DNA from: UBA5429 sp942493315
GTDB lineage: Bacteria > Bacteroidota > Bacteroidia > Bacteroidales > WCHB1-69
DNA length: 64,000 nt
Direction: 5' to 3'
Assembly: GCA_942493315.1 (NCBI GenBank)
Contig: OW818690.1
Coordinates: 1,674,001 to 1,738,000, forward strand
The first letter of the stretch is position 1, and every line of letters starts with the position of its first letter. Below, piece after piece: positions 1 to 9,213 of the stretch. Made by a program: the position numbers and the translations under genes. The notes beneath the pieces are model-generated. The model was not told the origin of the DNA. It searched no databases and was given only the letters and a program-made list of their open reading frames with translations.

Positions 1-359
1 TTTTCAATTTTATATTGCTCATAAGGTTTTTTTTCATTCGTAATAATCGAAAACCGGGTAGTTTGATCAATCATGATATCAAACAATTTTTGTTCAGGAG
101 ATGTTTGAACAGAATAGATCCCTTTTTCAATTTTTGTTGATTTACTTTTAAATTCAAATTTCCCTTTAGCAGAAAAAGCACTATCAAATAAATACGATTC
201 ACCACCATAATAGCCATATAAATAAATAGTTTTGGATTGCGAATCTAATAATTGAATTTTTATTTTATATCCATTTTTATTGATTGCACTTGCAGAAAGA
301 GTTCCAAAAATCAAATAAAAAAATAACACCGGAAGTAATAGAGCGTTTTTTTTGTTCAT
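1..359 (-). CDS. Redoxin-like secreted protein, N-terminal part (cut by window start)
   Basis: The minus frame is open from an ATG at 359 to the window edge, giving about 119 residues. The protein begins MNKKNALLLPVLFFYLIFGTL, a signal peptide, followed by a beta-rich stretch with motifs such as YLYGYYGGESYLFDSAF and KGKFEFKSK. This pattern (a hydrophobic residue pair, YLGYYYG-like segment, then 'D(S/T)A...KG.F.F') is typical of the N-terminal DUF4369/DUF5106-type domain found ahead of an AhpC/TSA or thioredoxin domain in Bacteroidota envelope proteins. The thioredoxin part would lie outside the window. It starts only a few bases downstream of the adhesin stop at 365, so the two may share a transcript. 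Family assignment is by remembered pattern only. Confidence 0.6.
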   Translation of the reverse strand, partial: MNKKNALLLPVLFFYLIFGTLSASAINKNGYKIKIQLLDSQSKTIYLYGYYGGESYLFDSAFSAKGKFEFKSKSTKIEKGIYSVQTSPEQKLFDIMIDQTTRFSIITNEKKPYEQYKIE

Positions 360-364
360 AAACA

Positions 365-3300
365 TTATTGTTTTATAACTTTACCGGAATATCTGAATTG
401 ATTTTTTTCAAAAAGTTTAATGATATACACCCCATTTGAACAATTATTTATATCCATTTCAAATTTAGGGCTTGAAATGGTTTCGGTTTTAATCATTTTT
501 CCTGTTAAATCATACAATTCATAATGAGTTAATAAGATATCACTGCTATTTTCAATGACAACAATTCCCGGAGTTGGATTGGGCGAAATGGTGATTTTAT
601 CTGATATATCAAACTCATCAACAGCTACTGATGATAAAATATTCAAAGTCCCCGGATTGGAAACGCCACACTCATTCACTCCATAAACACTTAAAATACC
701 ACTGCCGGTATTGTTTACAGTTAAATTAACGGAATTGGAAGTGGAATTGCTTAAGGTCCACGTAGGATTATTTATAGACCATTCATAAGAGTCAGCATAT
801 TGTACATTAGAAATGATATAGGAGTACATTCCGGTTGTGTTGATCACTGATGGTCCTGAAATAGCTTCAGAGATGACCGGTTTTGGATTTACAGTTAAAG
901 TTAATTTGATAATACTGTCACAACCCTGAGTGGTTTGAAAATTATTATAAAATTCAAATTCACCTGCAGTGTTTTGAACCGGAATCGTGAAACCTTGTCC
1001 ATTATAGGATTGTCCTTGACAAATCTGCGCTACTTTATCCACTTGATAAACAGGAAATACTTGAACTAAAATAGTTTTTGAAGCAGTACAACCTGCAGAA
1101 TTGGTTACAGTAACACTATAATTGGAATTAACTGTAGGAGAGACTGAAAGTACAGGATTTGATTCTGTTGTGTTCCATAAATAAGTAACACCGCCGGTTG
1201 CCGTCAATTGTGTTGATTGACCATTACAAATGGTGGTATCTCCCGTGATTTGAATATTGGGAATATCTAGTATAGTTACAGTTGTGGAAGTTGTTGCAGT
1301 ACATCCATCACTGTTTGTTACAGTTACAAAATAGGTTCCACCCAATCCGGTGTTGATCGTTACATTATTTGCTCCTGTACTCCAATGGTAATCGATTCCT
1401 CCACCTGCAGTGAGTGAAGTAATTACACCCTGACAAATACTAACTGGTTCTGTAATGGTTGGAGTTGGTAATGGTAGTGTGGATACATAAGTATATGTGG
1501 AAGTAGAACATCCATTTGAAGTAACTGTAACACTATATAATCCCGGAGAGGAAACAATTTTTTCGTTTCCGGTTTCATTGGTATTCCACAAATAACTATC
1601 TCCACCGGCAACTGATAATGTTAAGGACCCTCCTTCGCAAAACTGAGTTCCACCAAAAAGTTGAGGAGTTGGCAGTGCAACAACTGTAATAGGTTTATTG
1701 ACAACCACATGACATCCATAATTATTCGTTACTGTACAGGAATAAGAGGTTGAAGTGGTTGGATTGATAGATATGATAGGTGTTGTTGCATTATTACTCC
1801 ATAAATAGGAGATTCCACCGGTTGCTTCTAAATTTGTTGAGGCTCCTTCACAAAGGGATGAAACGCCTGTGATTTCAGAAGTTGGAGTTGGATTCACCAA
1901 CAAAGGAACAGAAGATGTTGCTGTACACCCCATTGAATTGGTTACAGTAACTGTGTATGTTCCTGTAACTGTGGCATTAATAGTGGCACTATTTATTCCG
2001 GTTGACCATTGATAGGAACTTCCTCCACTGGCTGTTATGGTGGCCATCTCACCTTGACAAATAGGTTCCCCTCCGGTGATGGTAATTCCCGGTACTGGCA
2101 ATGGATTTACAACTACTGATGTTTGATGTGTACATCCGTTAATACTAGTAACTGTAACTAAATAGGTAGTTGAAACAGTTGGGCTGATATTGATGGTGTT
2201 GCTTTGAGAACCATTGGACCAAACATACGAAACACCTCCGGATGCGGTTAATGTTGTGCCTTTTCCTAAACAAGGATTTAAGACCCCTGAAATTTGAGAA
2301 TTAGGTAATGATAACGAGGTTATCGATTTTGATGCATTAGCAGTACAACCATTCAAATGTGTGGCCGTTACAGAATAAATACCTGATGAATTGACAGAGA
2401 TCGAGGTTCCCGTACTGCTATTACTCCATATATAGGAAACATTTGGAGTACCCGAAGCAGCGAGAATTATCGAGTTACCCTGACAAAATGTAGTATCTCC
2501 AACGATGGAAACAATCGGAGGCGTATTAACAGTAATATTGGTTGAAACAGAAGAATTACACCCATTAACATCTGTTACTGTTACGGTATAAGTACCGGCA
2601 GTTGAAGGATGAATAATGGCTGTTGACACACTATTGGACCACGAATAGGAAACGCCACCTGATGCCGTGAGTGTTCCGTTTTGACCTTCACAGATTGTAC
2701 CGTTGCCGGTAATTACGGGTATAGGTAAACTATTTTTTGTTACCGTTTTTGAAATGGTGGAACTACAACCATATTGGGAAGTAACCGTTACAGTATAAGT
2801 TCCAGCATTGGTAATATCTATGGATGAATTGGTTGCAGAATTATTCCATAAATAGGTTGCTCCACCCTGAGCTGTAAGCTGTAAAGTATCTCCATCGCAA
2901 AATGAGTTATTACCTACAATAGTAGGAGTAGGGTAGGGTCTTACATTAACTTTTAAAGTTGAAGAATTGGAACATCCGTTGACGTTGGTTACAATAACGG
3001 TATAGTTGGTTGTTGTACTTGGCGAAACATTAATAAATGGTGTTGTTTGAGCAGTACTCCACACAAAGGATGTGGCTCCACTTGCATTGGCTACCAGAAA
3101 ACTGGATCCGCCCGTACAAATATTTGTATCGCCTGTTATTGTTATTACCGGTAATGGGTGTGCAATCACAGTTTTGGTCGCTTCTGCGGTACAACCCCTT
3201 GAATCAGTTGCAGTTACTATATAGGTGCCTGTTTGATTGACATTGATATAGGTGGAAGTAGCTCCGGTACTCCATAGATAGGAAACCCCTCCCGATGCAA

Positions 3301-6300
3301 TCAAATTGACACTTAAGCCCTGACAAAATTCTGAACTCCCCGATATCGTTGGTGTTGGTACTGAATAAACTGTTGTAACAGCAGAAATACTTGATGTACA
3401 TCCATTTTGATTGGTCACTGTGACCGTATAAGTACCACCTGTAGTCGCAGTTATCGTTTGATTCGATGATCCATCATTCCATAAATAGTTCGTTCCCCCC
3501 ATTGCCGTTAATGAGGTTTGACTATTGGCACAGAAATTCCGGTTGCCTAATATAGATGCAGTTGGTTTTTCATTCATAACAACAACAATGGATGCAACTG
3601 CAGTACAATTATTAGAGTTGGTAACCGTGACAGAATAGGTCCCCGGAATATTGATTGTGTTATTTTGTGTACTGGTTCCATTACTCCAAACATAATTATT
3701 TCCACCGGTTGCCGTTAAAGTGGTTGATGAACCCTGACAAAATGAAGGTACGCCTAAAATAGATACATTTGGTTTTGTTTTTACATTTACTGATGTGATT
3801 GCTGTTGAGGTACATCCTAATGCTGATGTTGCAGTCACTGTGTAAAAACCTGCTGCACTTACGTATATACTGGCTGTATTGGATCCGTTTGACCATGCGT
3901 AATTGGTCCCGCCATTTGCAGTTAATGTCGTTAAATCACCCTGACAAATAGAGTTTTCACCCATAATGGAAACATTTGGGATTGGATTAACTATTAAAGT
4001 AATCAGTTTAACTGCAGAACAACCTAATGAGTTGGTTACTGTAACATAATAAAAGGAGGTTTGAACAGGTGATAAAAAGATGGATGGAGAGGTTTGGTTA
4101 TTTGCACTCCATATGTATGTACCACCTCCGGATGCTGTTAATATGGTTGTTTCACCTAAACAAATAGATGTATCCCCACTAATAACAATATTGGGTGTTG
4201 ATTGAATAAATTCTATAGATCTTGTAGCACTACATCCATTAACTGATGTTCCCGTTACAGAGTAAATGCCTGCATTAACGGCAGTGATTTGTGGAGATGT
4301 GGACCCATTGCTCCATTGGTAAGTATTGGCTCCGGATGCACTAAATTGGGTGGATTGCCCTGCACATTTTACAGAATCCCCTGTAATGGTTACATCAGGT
4401 GCCTGTAAAGATGAAATGGTTTTGGAAGCCGAAGCACTACAACCATATTGATTGGTAACAGTTACTGTATAAGTTCCTCCGATATTGGTAACTAATGAAC
4501 CGCCTGTTTCCCCATTATTCCATAAATAGGTTCCTCCTCCAGTAGCTGTTAACTGCGTATATGTATTACTGCAAAATTGATCAGTCCCTGAAATTTGAGG
4601 TGCAGGTAACTCATGAACTATAACTTCAAAACTATCAACAGTTTGACACCCATAAGAGTTTGTAGCGGTCACAAAATAGATGGTGTTTTGACTGGGTGAA
4701 ACCAAAATATGTTCCGTAGTTTCATTGGTTGACCATATAAATGGGGCATCAGATTGTACTGTAAGTGCTCCGTTTTGCCCCATGCAAATTTCATTATTTC
4801 CCGAAATTTCTAAGGTTGGAACTGTATCTATCCTAACTTGAATCGTTTTAATCGCTGAACAACTGAATTGATTTGTAACAGTTACTGAAACTATTCCAGT
4901 TTGATCCAATTCAACAGATGCGCCTTCCATTCCATTACTCCAGGAGTATTGATCTCCTCCGGTTGCTGTCAACTGAATCAAATTTCCATAACATTGAATG
5001 GTATCACCCAAAATTTGAATTTCAGGAATGGGTCGCACAAAAACAGTGATGCTATCTACATAACTACATTGTAATGATGATGTAATGGTTACAAAATAGG
5101 TAGTTGTTGTTAATGGACTAACTACAATAGTAGTATCAGTTAATCCATTAGACCATATATAGGAATACCCTGAAGGTACTTGAAGTGTCGTGGAATCACC
5201 TTCACAAATCTCTTGATCCCCCGTAATTTCTAAAATGGGAGCAGGATACATGAGCGGTTCAATAGTGTCTAAAACAAAACAACCATTGTTATTTAAAGCT
5301 TTAATATTCAAACTATTCCCGTTCAAAATATTTTTTTGATCAATAGTGTCAGTCTCATTCCAGATATAAAGATCAGCACCGGTACAAATAAGGGTGATGG
5401 AATCAAATTGACAAAATGGTTCATTCCCTGAAATGACTAATTGTGGGGTGTTTTGAATGATTAACTGAACCTGTTTGTTCGAAACATAGCAGTCCAATTC
5501 ATCAGAAACAGTAACACTATATACCCCCGATTGGAGAGGAGCAATAGAAGCAGTTGTTGCTCCGGTACTCCACAAAAATCGGGTACTTCCTGAAGCGGTC
5601 AATGTAGTGGATTCATTATCACAAATCAAAGTGTCTCCTGAAATCTCCGCTTCGAAATAGGGATAAACGGTTAAATCCAATGTCACAATACTGTCACATC
5701 CACTTTGAGTTAGATAAGTATTGGAATAGATACCGGAAACAGTATAGTTTTGACCATTTGAAAACAAATAAGGTAATGCTGATTCACATATTGAAGCCCG
5801 GATTGTGTCATTATAACTAATATTCACCTGAAAGAATAGATGAGTAAAACTATTACAGGCAGATGCAAAAATATATTCTCCGGAATTGGTTATAACAGAA
5901 TCTCTGAATATGTAGGGTAAATCAAGATTACAAACTGACACATATTGTGTATCAATGATTGTTGGAATCATCGTGATTTGATAAATGAGAGTACTGTCAC
6001 AACCATCCAACGCCTGATATTGATAGGTGTATGTTCCAGCACTGTTAATAGTTCCATTTTCTAAAGAATAGGGGAAATTATAGGAACATAATGTTAACGA
6101 AAAAGTATCAATATAAGGTTCAATTTCTATCATTATTTTAACAAGACTATCACAGGTTTGGTTTGTTTCAATTCGATGAACAAAATCTGTAGATGAGGTG
6201 TATGTAGAGTCAGTGAAAGGTATATAATATTGTTGGCAATGTCTGAAATATAGGGTATCACAAATTCCATTAATCAGAATAGATGCACTATCATTGGCGA

Positions 6301-7189
6301 TCTCAAAGATGTATGGATCTGGAAGATGCTCCAATTGAAATGAATTATAAATTTCTTCAACCTGAGAAGGAGCTAAAGGAGTTAAAATGGAAATAACGGG
6401 AGAACATATTGAAAAATTATCTTTTTGTAATGTAATGATTTGATTGGTTTGAAATTGATCAATAATGGAAATAGAGGCATTTTCGGCTATATAAATAGTG
6501 CCATTATGGAGATTGGTTTGTTTTAATAAAAGGGAAGAGGAACTGTTTTGATAAATAGCACTGCCTTTTAGAGCCAGATTATTAATGAATTGAGCACTAT
6601 CGATAGTTGCATTCCCGGAATTTAAAATTAGAGCGCCCCCATTTCCGGAGGATTGATTGTTCTGAATCGTTCCACCATAAATAAAAATATTTCCTTGGTT
6701 ATTAATAGCTGCTTGTGTTCCATCATGATTTTCAATTATGACATTGGAAGTAATGATTAAAGTTCCCGAATTGTGAAAAATATTTTGAATACAATTTTCG
6801 GAATCGTTTACTTTACCTTCAAAGATTAGTTGGATGGTATCGTTTGGAGTTTCACCTTCTAAACCCTGAAGAGTTAAATTGGCGCCGGTTTGAATTGTAA
6901 ACAAACGGTTTATAGATGAACCGGGAGCAATTATGCAAGTAGAATCCGCAGGAACCAATTTATAAATCCCATAAATAATGTTGATGGGAGCATTTATTTT
7001 AATATCTTTTGTAACATGAATAATCTGAACTCCGGCTTGATAAGATGAATAAGCATTACCGCCAAGTGCTGTTACAAAAGAACTTGCACTGGAAACATTG
7101 CCACCGGGTGCATTTTGTGCCTTCCCATTTTGGTGATTTAAAAAGAGTAAAAAAACCAGACAAAGAAACGTATATTTTATATTTTTCAT
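365..7189 (-). CDS. Giant T9SS-exported adhesin with 22 Ig-like repeats
   Basis: A 2274-residue secreted protein. The start at 7189 is chosen because it yields a clear signal peptide (MKNIKYTFLCLVFLLFLNHQ...AQ); an upstream in-frame Met at 7297 would add 36 residues overlapping the eno terminator. Order: residues about 50-260 look like a right-handed beta-helix (Asn/Gly-rich, INNQGNIFIYGG); about 290-510 hold four Cys-containing repeats ending in GCDS-type motifs; about 511-2048 hold 22 tandem Ig-like domains of about 70 residues, each with ISG....C.G...LTA.GG..Y.WS.G and TYTVTVTN..GC, so one likely disulfide per domain; the last 75 residues (ISPNPTPG...NGVYIIKLF...KVIKQ) are a type A T9SS sorting domain. 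The repeats resemble the CHU_C-associated Ig-like (Ig_7) family. Expected to be exported by T9SS and anchored or released at the cell surface; the ligand is unknown. Confidence 0.9.
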   Translation of the reverse strand: MKNIKYTFLCLVFLLFLNHQNGKAQNAPGGNVSSASSFVTALGGNAYSSYQAGVQIIHVTKDIKINAPINIIYGIYKLVPADSTCIIAPGSSINRLFTIQTGANLTLQGLEGETPNDTIQLIFEGKVNDSENCIQNIFHNSGTLIITSNVIIENHDGTQAAINNQGNIFIYGGTIQNNQSSGNGGALILNSGNATIDSAQFINNLALKGSAIYQNSSSSLLLKQTNLHNGTIYIAENASISIIDQFQTNQIITLQKDNFSICSPVISILTPLAPSQVEEIYNSFQLEHLPDPYIFEIANDSASILINGICDTLYFRHCQQYYIPFTDSTYTSSTDFVHRIETNQTCDSLVKIMIEIEPYIDTFSLTLCSYNFPYSLENGTINSAGTYTYQYQALDGCDSTLIYQITMIPTIIDTQYVSVCNLDLPYIFRDSVITNSGEYIFASACNSFTHLFFQVNISYNDTIRASICESALPYLFSNGQNYTVSGIYSNTYLTQSGCDSIVTLDLTVYPYFEAEISGDTLICDNESTTLTASGSTRFLWSTGATTASIAPLQSGVYSVTVSDELDCYVSNKQVQLIIQNTPQLVISGNEPFCQFDSITLICTGADLYIWNETDTIDQKNILNGNSLNIKALNNNGCFVLDTIEPLMYPAPILEITGDQEICEGDSTTLQVPSGYSYIWSNGLTDTTIVVSPLTTTTYFVTITSSLQCSYVDSITVFVRPIPEIQILGDTIQCYGNLIQLTATGGDQYSWSNGMEGASVELDQTGIVSVTVTNQFSCSAIKTIQVRIDTVPTLEISGNNEICMGQNGALTVQSDAPFIWSTNETTEHILVSPSQNTIYFVTATNSYGCQTVDSFEVIVHELPAPQISGTDQFCSNTYTQLTATGGGTYLWNNGETGGSLVTNIGGTYTVTVTNQYGCSASASKTISSLQAPDVTITGDSVKCAGQSTQFSASGANTYQWSNGSTSPQITAVNAGIYSVTGTSVNGCSATRSIEFIQSTPNIVISGDTSICLGETTILTASGGGTYIWSANNQTSPSIFLSPVQTSFYYVTVTNSLGCSAVKLITLIVNPIPNVSIMGENSICQGDLTTLTANGGTNYAWSNGSNTASIYVSAAGFYTVTATSALGCTSTAITSVNVKTKPNVSILGVPSFCQGSSTTLTATGGNNYVWSNGTSTQNNTINIPGTYSVTVTNSNNCTAVASIVVVMNEKPTASILGNRNFCANSQTSLTAMGGTNYLWNDGSSNQTITATTGGTYTVTVTNQNGCTSSISAVTTVYSVPTPTISGSSEFCQGLSVNLIASGGVSYLWSTGATSTYINVNQTGTYIVTATDSRGCTAEATKTVIAHPLPVITITGDTNICTGGSSFLVANASGATSFVWSTAQTTPFINVSPSTTTNYTVIVTNVNGCSNSSTLKVNVRPYPTPTIVGNNSFCDGDTLQLTAQGGATYLWNNSATNSSIDITNAGTYTVTVTSQYGCSSTISKTVTKNSLPIPVITGNGTICEGQNGTLTASGGVSYSWSNSVSTAIIHPSTAGTYTVTVTDVNGCNSSVSTNITVNTPPIVSIVGDTTFCQGNSIILAASGTPNVSYIWSNSSTGTSISVNSSGIYSVTATHLNGCTANASKSITSLSLPNSQISGVLNPCLGKGTTLTASGGVSYVWSNGSQSNTINISPTVSTTYLVTVTSINGCTHQTSVVVNPLPVPGITITGGEPICQGEMATITASGGSSYQWSTGINSATINATVTGTYTVTVTNSMGCTATSSVPLLVNPTPTSEITGVSSLCEGASTNLEATGGISYLWSNNATTPIISINPTTSTSYSCTVTNNYGCHVVVNKPITVVALPTPQLFGGTQFCEGGSLTLSVAGGDSYLWNTNETGNEKIVSSPGLYSVTVTSNGCSTSTYTYVSTLPLPTPTITEPVSICQGVITSLTAGGGIDYHWSTGANNVTINTGLGGTYFVTVTNSDGCTATTSTTVTILDIPNIQITGDTTICNGQSTQLTATGGVTYLWNTTESNPVLSVSPTVNSNYSVTVTNSAGCTASKTILVQVFPVYQVDKVAQICQGQSYNGQGFTIPVQNTAGEFEFYNNFQTTQGCDSIIKLTLTVNPKPVISEAISGPSVINTTGMYSYIISNVQYADSYEWSINNPTWTLSNSTSNSVNLTVNNTGSGILSVYGVNECGVSNPGTLNILSSVAVDEFDISDKITISPNPTPGIVVIENSSDILLTHYELYDLTGKMIKTETISSPKFEMDINNCSNGVYIIKLFEKNQFRYSGKVIKQ
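1045..5655 (-). repeat. 22 tandem coding repeats of about 210 bp
   Basis: The coding sequence of the 22 Ig-like domains within the giant adhesin. Units average about 70 codons and are diverged at the DNA level but keep the ICxGxS, YxWSNG and TVTVTNxxGCxA anchors. The first begins at the codons for EISGDTLIC and the last at QITGDTTIC. Such an array can expand or contract by recombination. Confidence 0.9.
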
Positions 7190-7208
7190 ATTTTTATATT
7201 TAAGGGTG

Positions 7209-7216
7209 CAAATATA
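7209..7216 (-). promoter_or_regulatory. Putative -7 element (TATATTTG) of the adhesin gene
   Basis: The minus strand carries TATATTTG about 20 bases upstream of the adhesin ATG at 7189, matching the Bacteroidota TAnnTTTG consensus. No convincing TTTG box is seen at the usual distance upstream. Confidence 0.45.
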
Positions 7217-7252
7217 CGTTATCTTTCCCGAACTACAGATTTTTTTGGCAAA

Positions 7253-7280
7253 AAAAAAGAGTTCCTGAGAACTCTTTTTT
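7253..7280 (-). terminator. Rho-independent terminator of eno
   Basis: A perfect 12-bp stem (AAAAAAGAGTTC / GAACTCTTTTTT) with a CTGA loop lies just after the eno stop on the minus strand and ends in a T tract. It separates eno from the adhesin gene. Confidence 0.85.
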
Positions 7281-7307
7281 AAAATATTAAAGATCAAAAA
7301 ACTTCAA

Positions 7308-8597
7308 TTATCTTCTGAAAGGGAAATTTTTTCCTGGGAAATAGGCTGAAGAACCTAGCATCTCCTCAATTCTAAGTAATTGATTGTATTTCGCAATTCT
7401 GTCAGTTCTACTTGCAGATCCGGTTTTAATTTGACCAGTATTTAAAGCTACAGCTAAATCAGCAATAGTAGTATCTTCAGTTTCACCAGATCTATGTGAC
7501 ATAACAGCGGTATATCCATTTTTATGTGCCATATTCACTGCATTGATGGTTTCTGTTAAAGAACCAATTTGGTTCACTTTTATCAATATTGAATTGGCAA
7601 CACCCGTTTGAATTCCTTGTGATAAACGTTCTACATTGGTAACGAATAAATCATCTCCCACTAATTGGATCTTAGAACCAAGCTGATCAGTGATCAATTT
7701 CCAACCATCCCAATCATCTTCAGCCATACCATCTTCGATAGAAACAATAGGATATTTATTTACCCAGTTTGCCCAATAATCAACCATTTGCGCAGGAGTT
7801 AACTTGTCACCGGTTGATTTATGTAAATGGTACACTTTTTCTTCTGGAAGATAGTATTCTGATGAAGCTGGATCTAAAGCAATACAAATATCGATACCCG
7901 GTTTGTAACCAGCTTTTTCAATTGCTTGTAAAATCACTTCAATACCCTCTTCATTAGATTTTAAGTTTGGTGCAAAACCACCCTCATCACCAACATTGGT
8001 AGCATATCCTTTAGATTTTAAAACAGCTTTAAGATTATGGAATGTTTCTGCTCCCATTCTTAGTGCGTGTGCAAAAGATTCTGCTCCAATAGGCATGATC
8101 ATAAATTCTTGAAAATCAATACAGTTATCAGCATGTGACCCACCATTAATGATATTCATCATTGGAATTGGTAACGTATTTGCATTAACACCACCAATAT
8201 ATCTGTATAGTTCCTGATTAGATTCTTGTGCTGCAGCTTTGGCAACTGCTAAAGAAACACCCAAAATGGCGTTAGCACCTAAATTTGCTTTATTAGGTGT
8301 GCCATCTAATTCAATCATTTTTGCATCAATCTCATTTTGATTGTTAACAAACATCCCTTTTAACTCTTCAGCTAAAACTTTGTTAACATTCTGTACTGCT
8401 TTTAAAACGCCTTTTCCTAAATATTGTGATTTATCTCCATCTCTTAATTCAACTGCTTCATGGATACCTGTAGATGCTCCCGATGGAACAGCCGCACGAC
8501 CCATAACACCTGCAGAGGTGTAAACATCAACTTCAACCGTTGGATTCCCTCTTGAATCCAAAATTTGACGACCAAAAATTCCAATTATTTCACTCAT
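7308..8597 (-). CDS. eno: Enolase
   Basis: 429 residues, the usual bacterial length, converting 2-phosphoglycerate to phosphoenolpyruvate in glycolysis. Visible family features include the N-terminal GRQILDSRGNPTVEVDV, the PSGASTG loop, the metal ligands in ALDPASSEYY, SIEDGMAEDDW and VGDDLFVTN, the catalytic lysine in LIKVNQIGSLTET, and SHRSGETEDTTIADLAV. The gene appears monocistronic: a terminator follows at 7253-7280, and upstream is an insert containing an S23 gene that separates it from nqrD. It is intact. Confidence 0.98.
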   Translation of the reverse strand: MSEIIGIFGRQILDSRGNPTVEVDVYTSAGVMGRAAVPSGASTGIHEAVELRDGDKSQYLGKGVLKAVQNVNKVLAEELKGMFVNNQNEIDAKMIELDGTPNKANLGANAILGVSLAVAKAAAQESNQELYRYIGGVNANTLPIPMMNIINGGSHADNCIDFQEFMIMPIGAESFAHALRMGAETFHNLKAVLKSKGYATNVGDEGGFAPNLKSNEEGIEVILQAIEKAGYKPGIDICIALDPASSEYYLPEEKVYHLHKSTGDKLTPAQMVDYWANWVNKYPIVSIEDGMAEDDWDGWKLITDQLGSKIQLVGDDLFVTNVERLSQGIQTGVANSILIKVNQIGSLTETINAVNMAHKNGYTAVMSHRSGETEDTTIADLAVALNTGQIKTGSASRTDRIAKYNQLLRIEEMLGSSAYFPGKNFPFRR

Positions 8598-8636
8598 TTT
8601 TGCTTTTATTTAATTTTTTTAATTTTTATTAACATG

Positions 8637-8644
8637 CAAAAATA
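8637..8644 (-). promoter_or_regulatory. Putative -7 element (TATTTTTG) of eno
   Basis: The minus strand reads TATTTTTG about 40 bases upstream of the eno start, matching TAnnTTTG. The -33 box is not obvious. Confidence 0.4.
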
Positions 8645-8687
8645 CAAAAAAAATTACACATGGCGAAAGGCAAATGGGAATAATGTA

Positions 8688-8716
8688 TGCGGGCTTTCTC
8701 GCCTACGCCCTAATGC
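8688..8716 (+). repeat. 3' fragment of the structured dispersed repeat
   Basis: The sequence GCGGGCTTTC..GCCTACGCCCTAATGC matches the 3' end of the long repeat copies at 27672-30281 and 42586-42746 (..TTGCGGGGTA..TGGCCT.CGCCCTAATGC). Only this end is present. It lies directly beside the short-unit array next to the S23 gene. Confidence 0.6.
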
Positions 8717-8762
8717 TAAGAAGGTACAAGGTAAAGGGCAAAGGGCTAAAGGTCCCCAAATA
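8717..8762. repeat. Short-unit G-rich array, downstream side of S23 gene 1
   Basis: Irregular repeats such as AAGGTAAAGGGCAAAGGGCT and AAAGGTCC. The array at 9154-9213 carries the reverse complement of the same words (AGCCCTTAGC, GCCTTTCGCCC), so the two arrays form an imperfect inverted repeat around the S23 gene. Confidence 0.6.
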
Positions 8763-8763
8763 T

Positions 8764-9117
8764 TTATTGTAATCGATATTTTATTAAACCCGAAAGTTGT
8801 TTAGAAATTAAAGTAACTCTTTCTACAAATTCGATTTTTGTTTCATGTTCAATATAGTTCAATAATGATGCAAGATAAATTTGAGTCCTTAATTCTCCCG
8901 CAGAACCTTTAGCGATAGAAAAAAATCTAGCTGCATCTTTATCTGAATTTCTTTCAAAGCCTTCTGCAATATTTGAGGGAATTGAAACCGATGCTCTTTG
9001 AATTTGATCTTTAAATCCGTAATCTTTACAATCTTTAAATTGTAAATAGATATCTTGAACTAAAAATATAGATTTTTGCCAAACATCTAGGTCTTCGAAT
9101 TGTTTTACTGTAGCCAT
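8764..9117 (-). CDS. Four-helix-bundle protein, S23 / 23S rRNA intervening-sequence family
   Basis: 117 residues starting MATVKQFEDLDVWQKSIFLVQDIY; a Met 12 codons upstream (9153) is possible but adds nothing family-like. The motifs FEDLDVWQKS, DYGFKDQIQRASVSIPSNIAEGFERNSDKD and FFSIAKGSAGELRTQIYLA are diagnostic of the S23/IVS-encoded four-helix bundle family (TIGR02436), related to the Avd accessory protein of diversity-generating retroelements. The biochemical role is unknown; a nucleic-acid-binding role is inferred from the Avd relatives. It sits alone between eno and nqrD, framed by inverted short-unit arrays. It looks like an insert at the 3' end of the nqr operon. Confidence 0.9.
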   Translation of the reverse strand: MATVKQFEDLDVWQKSIFLVQDIYLQFKDCKDYGFKDQIQRASVSIPSNIAEGFERNSDKDAARFFSIAKGSAGELRTQIYLASLLNYIEHETKIEFVERVTLISKQLSGLIKYRLQ

Positions 9118-9153
9118 ATTAGTATTATTTAGTTTTACAAGTTTATATAACAT

Positions 9154-9213
9154 TCTCCTTCGCCCTTAGCCTTTCGCCTTTCGCCCTAAGCCCTTAGCTC
9201 TTCGACCTTTGCA
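9154..9213. repeat. Short-unit array, upstream side of S23 gene 1, running into nqrD
   Basis: C-rich words (CGCCCTTAGCC, TTTCGCC, CCCTAAGCCC) that are the reverse complement of the array at 8717-8762. The array reaches into the last codons of nqrD, so the C-terminal residues of NqrD (about VQRSKS) are encoded by array-like DNA. Confidence 0.6.
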
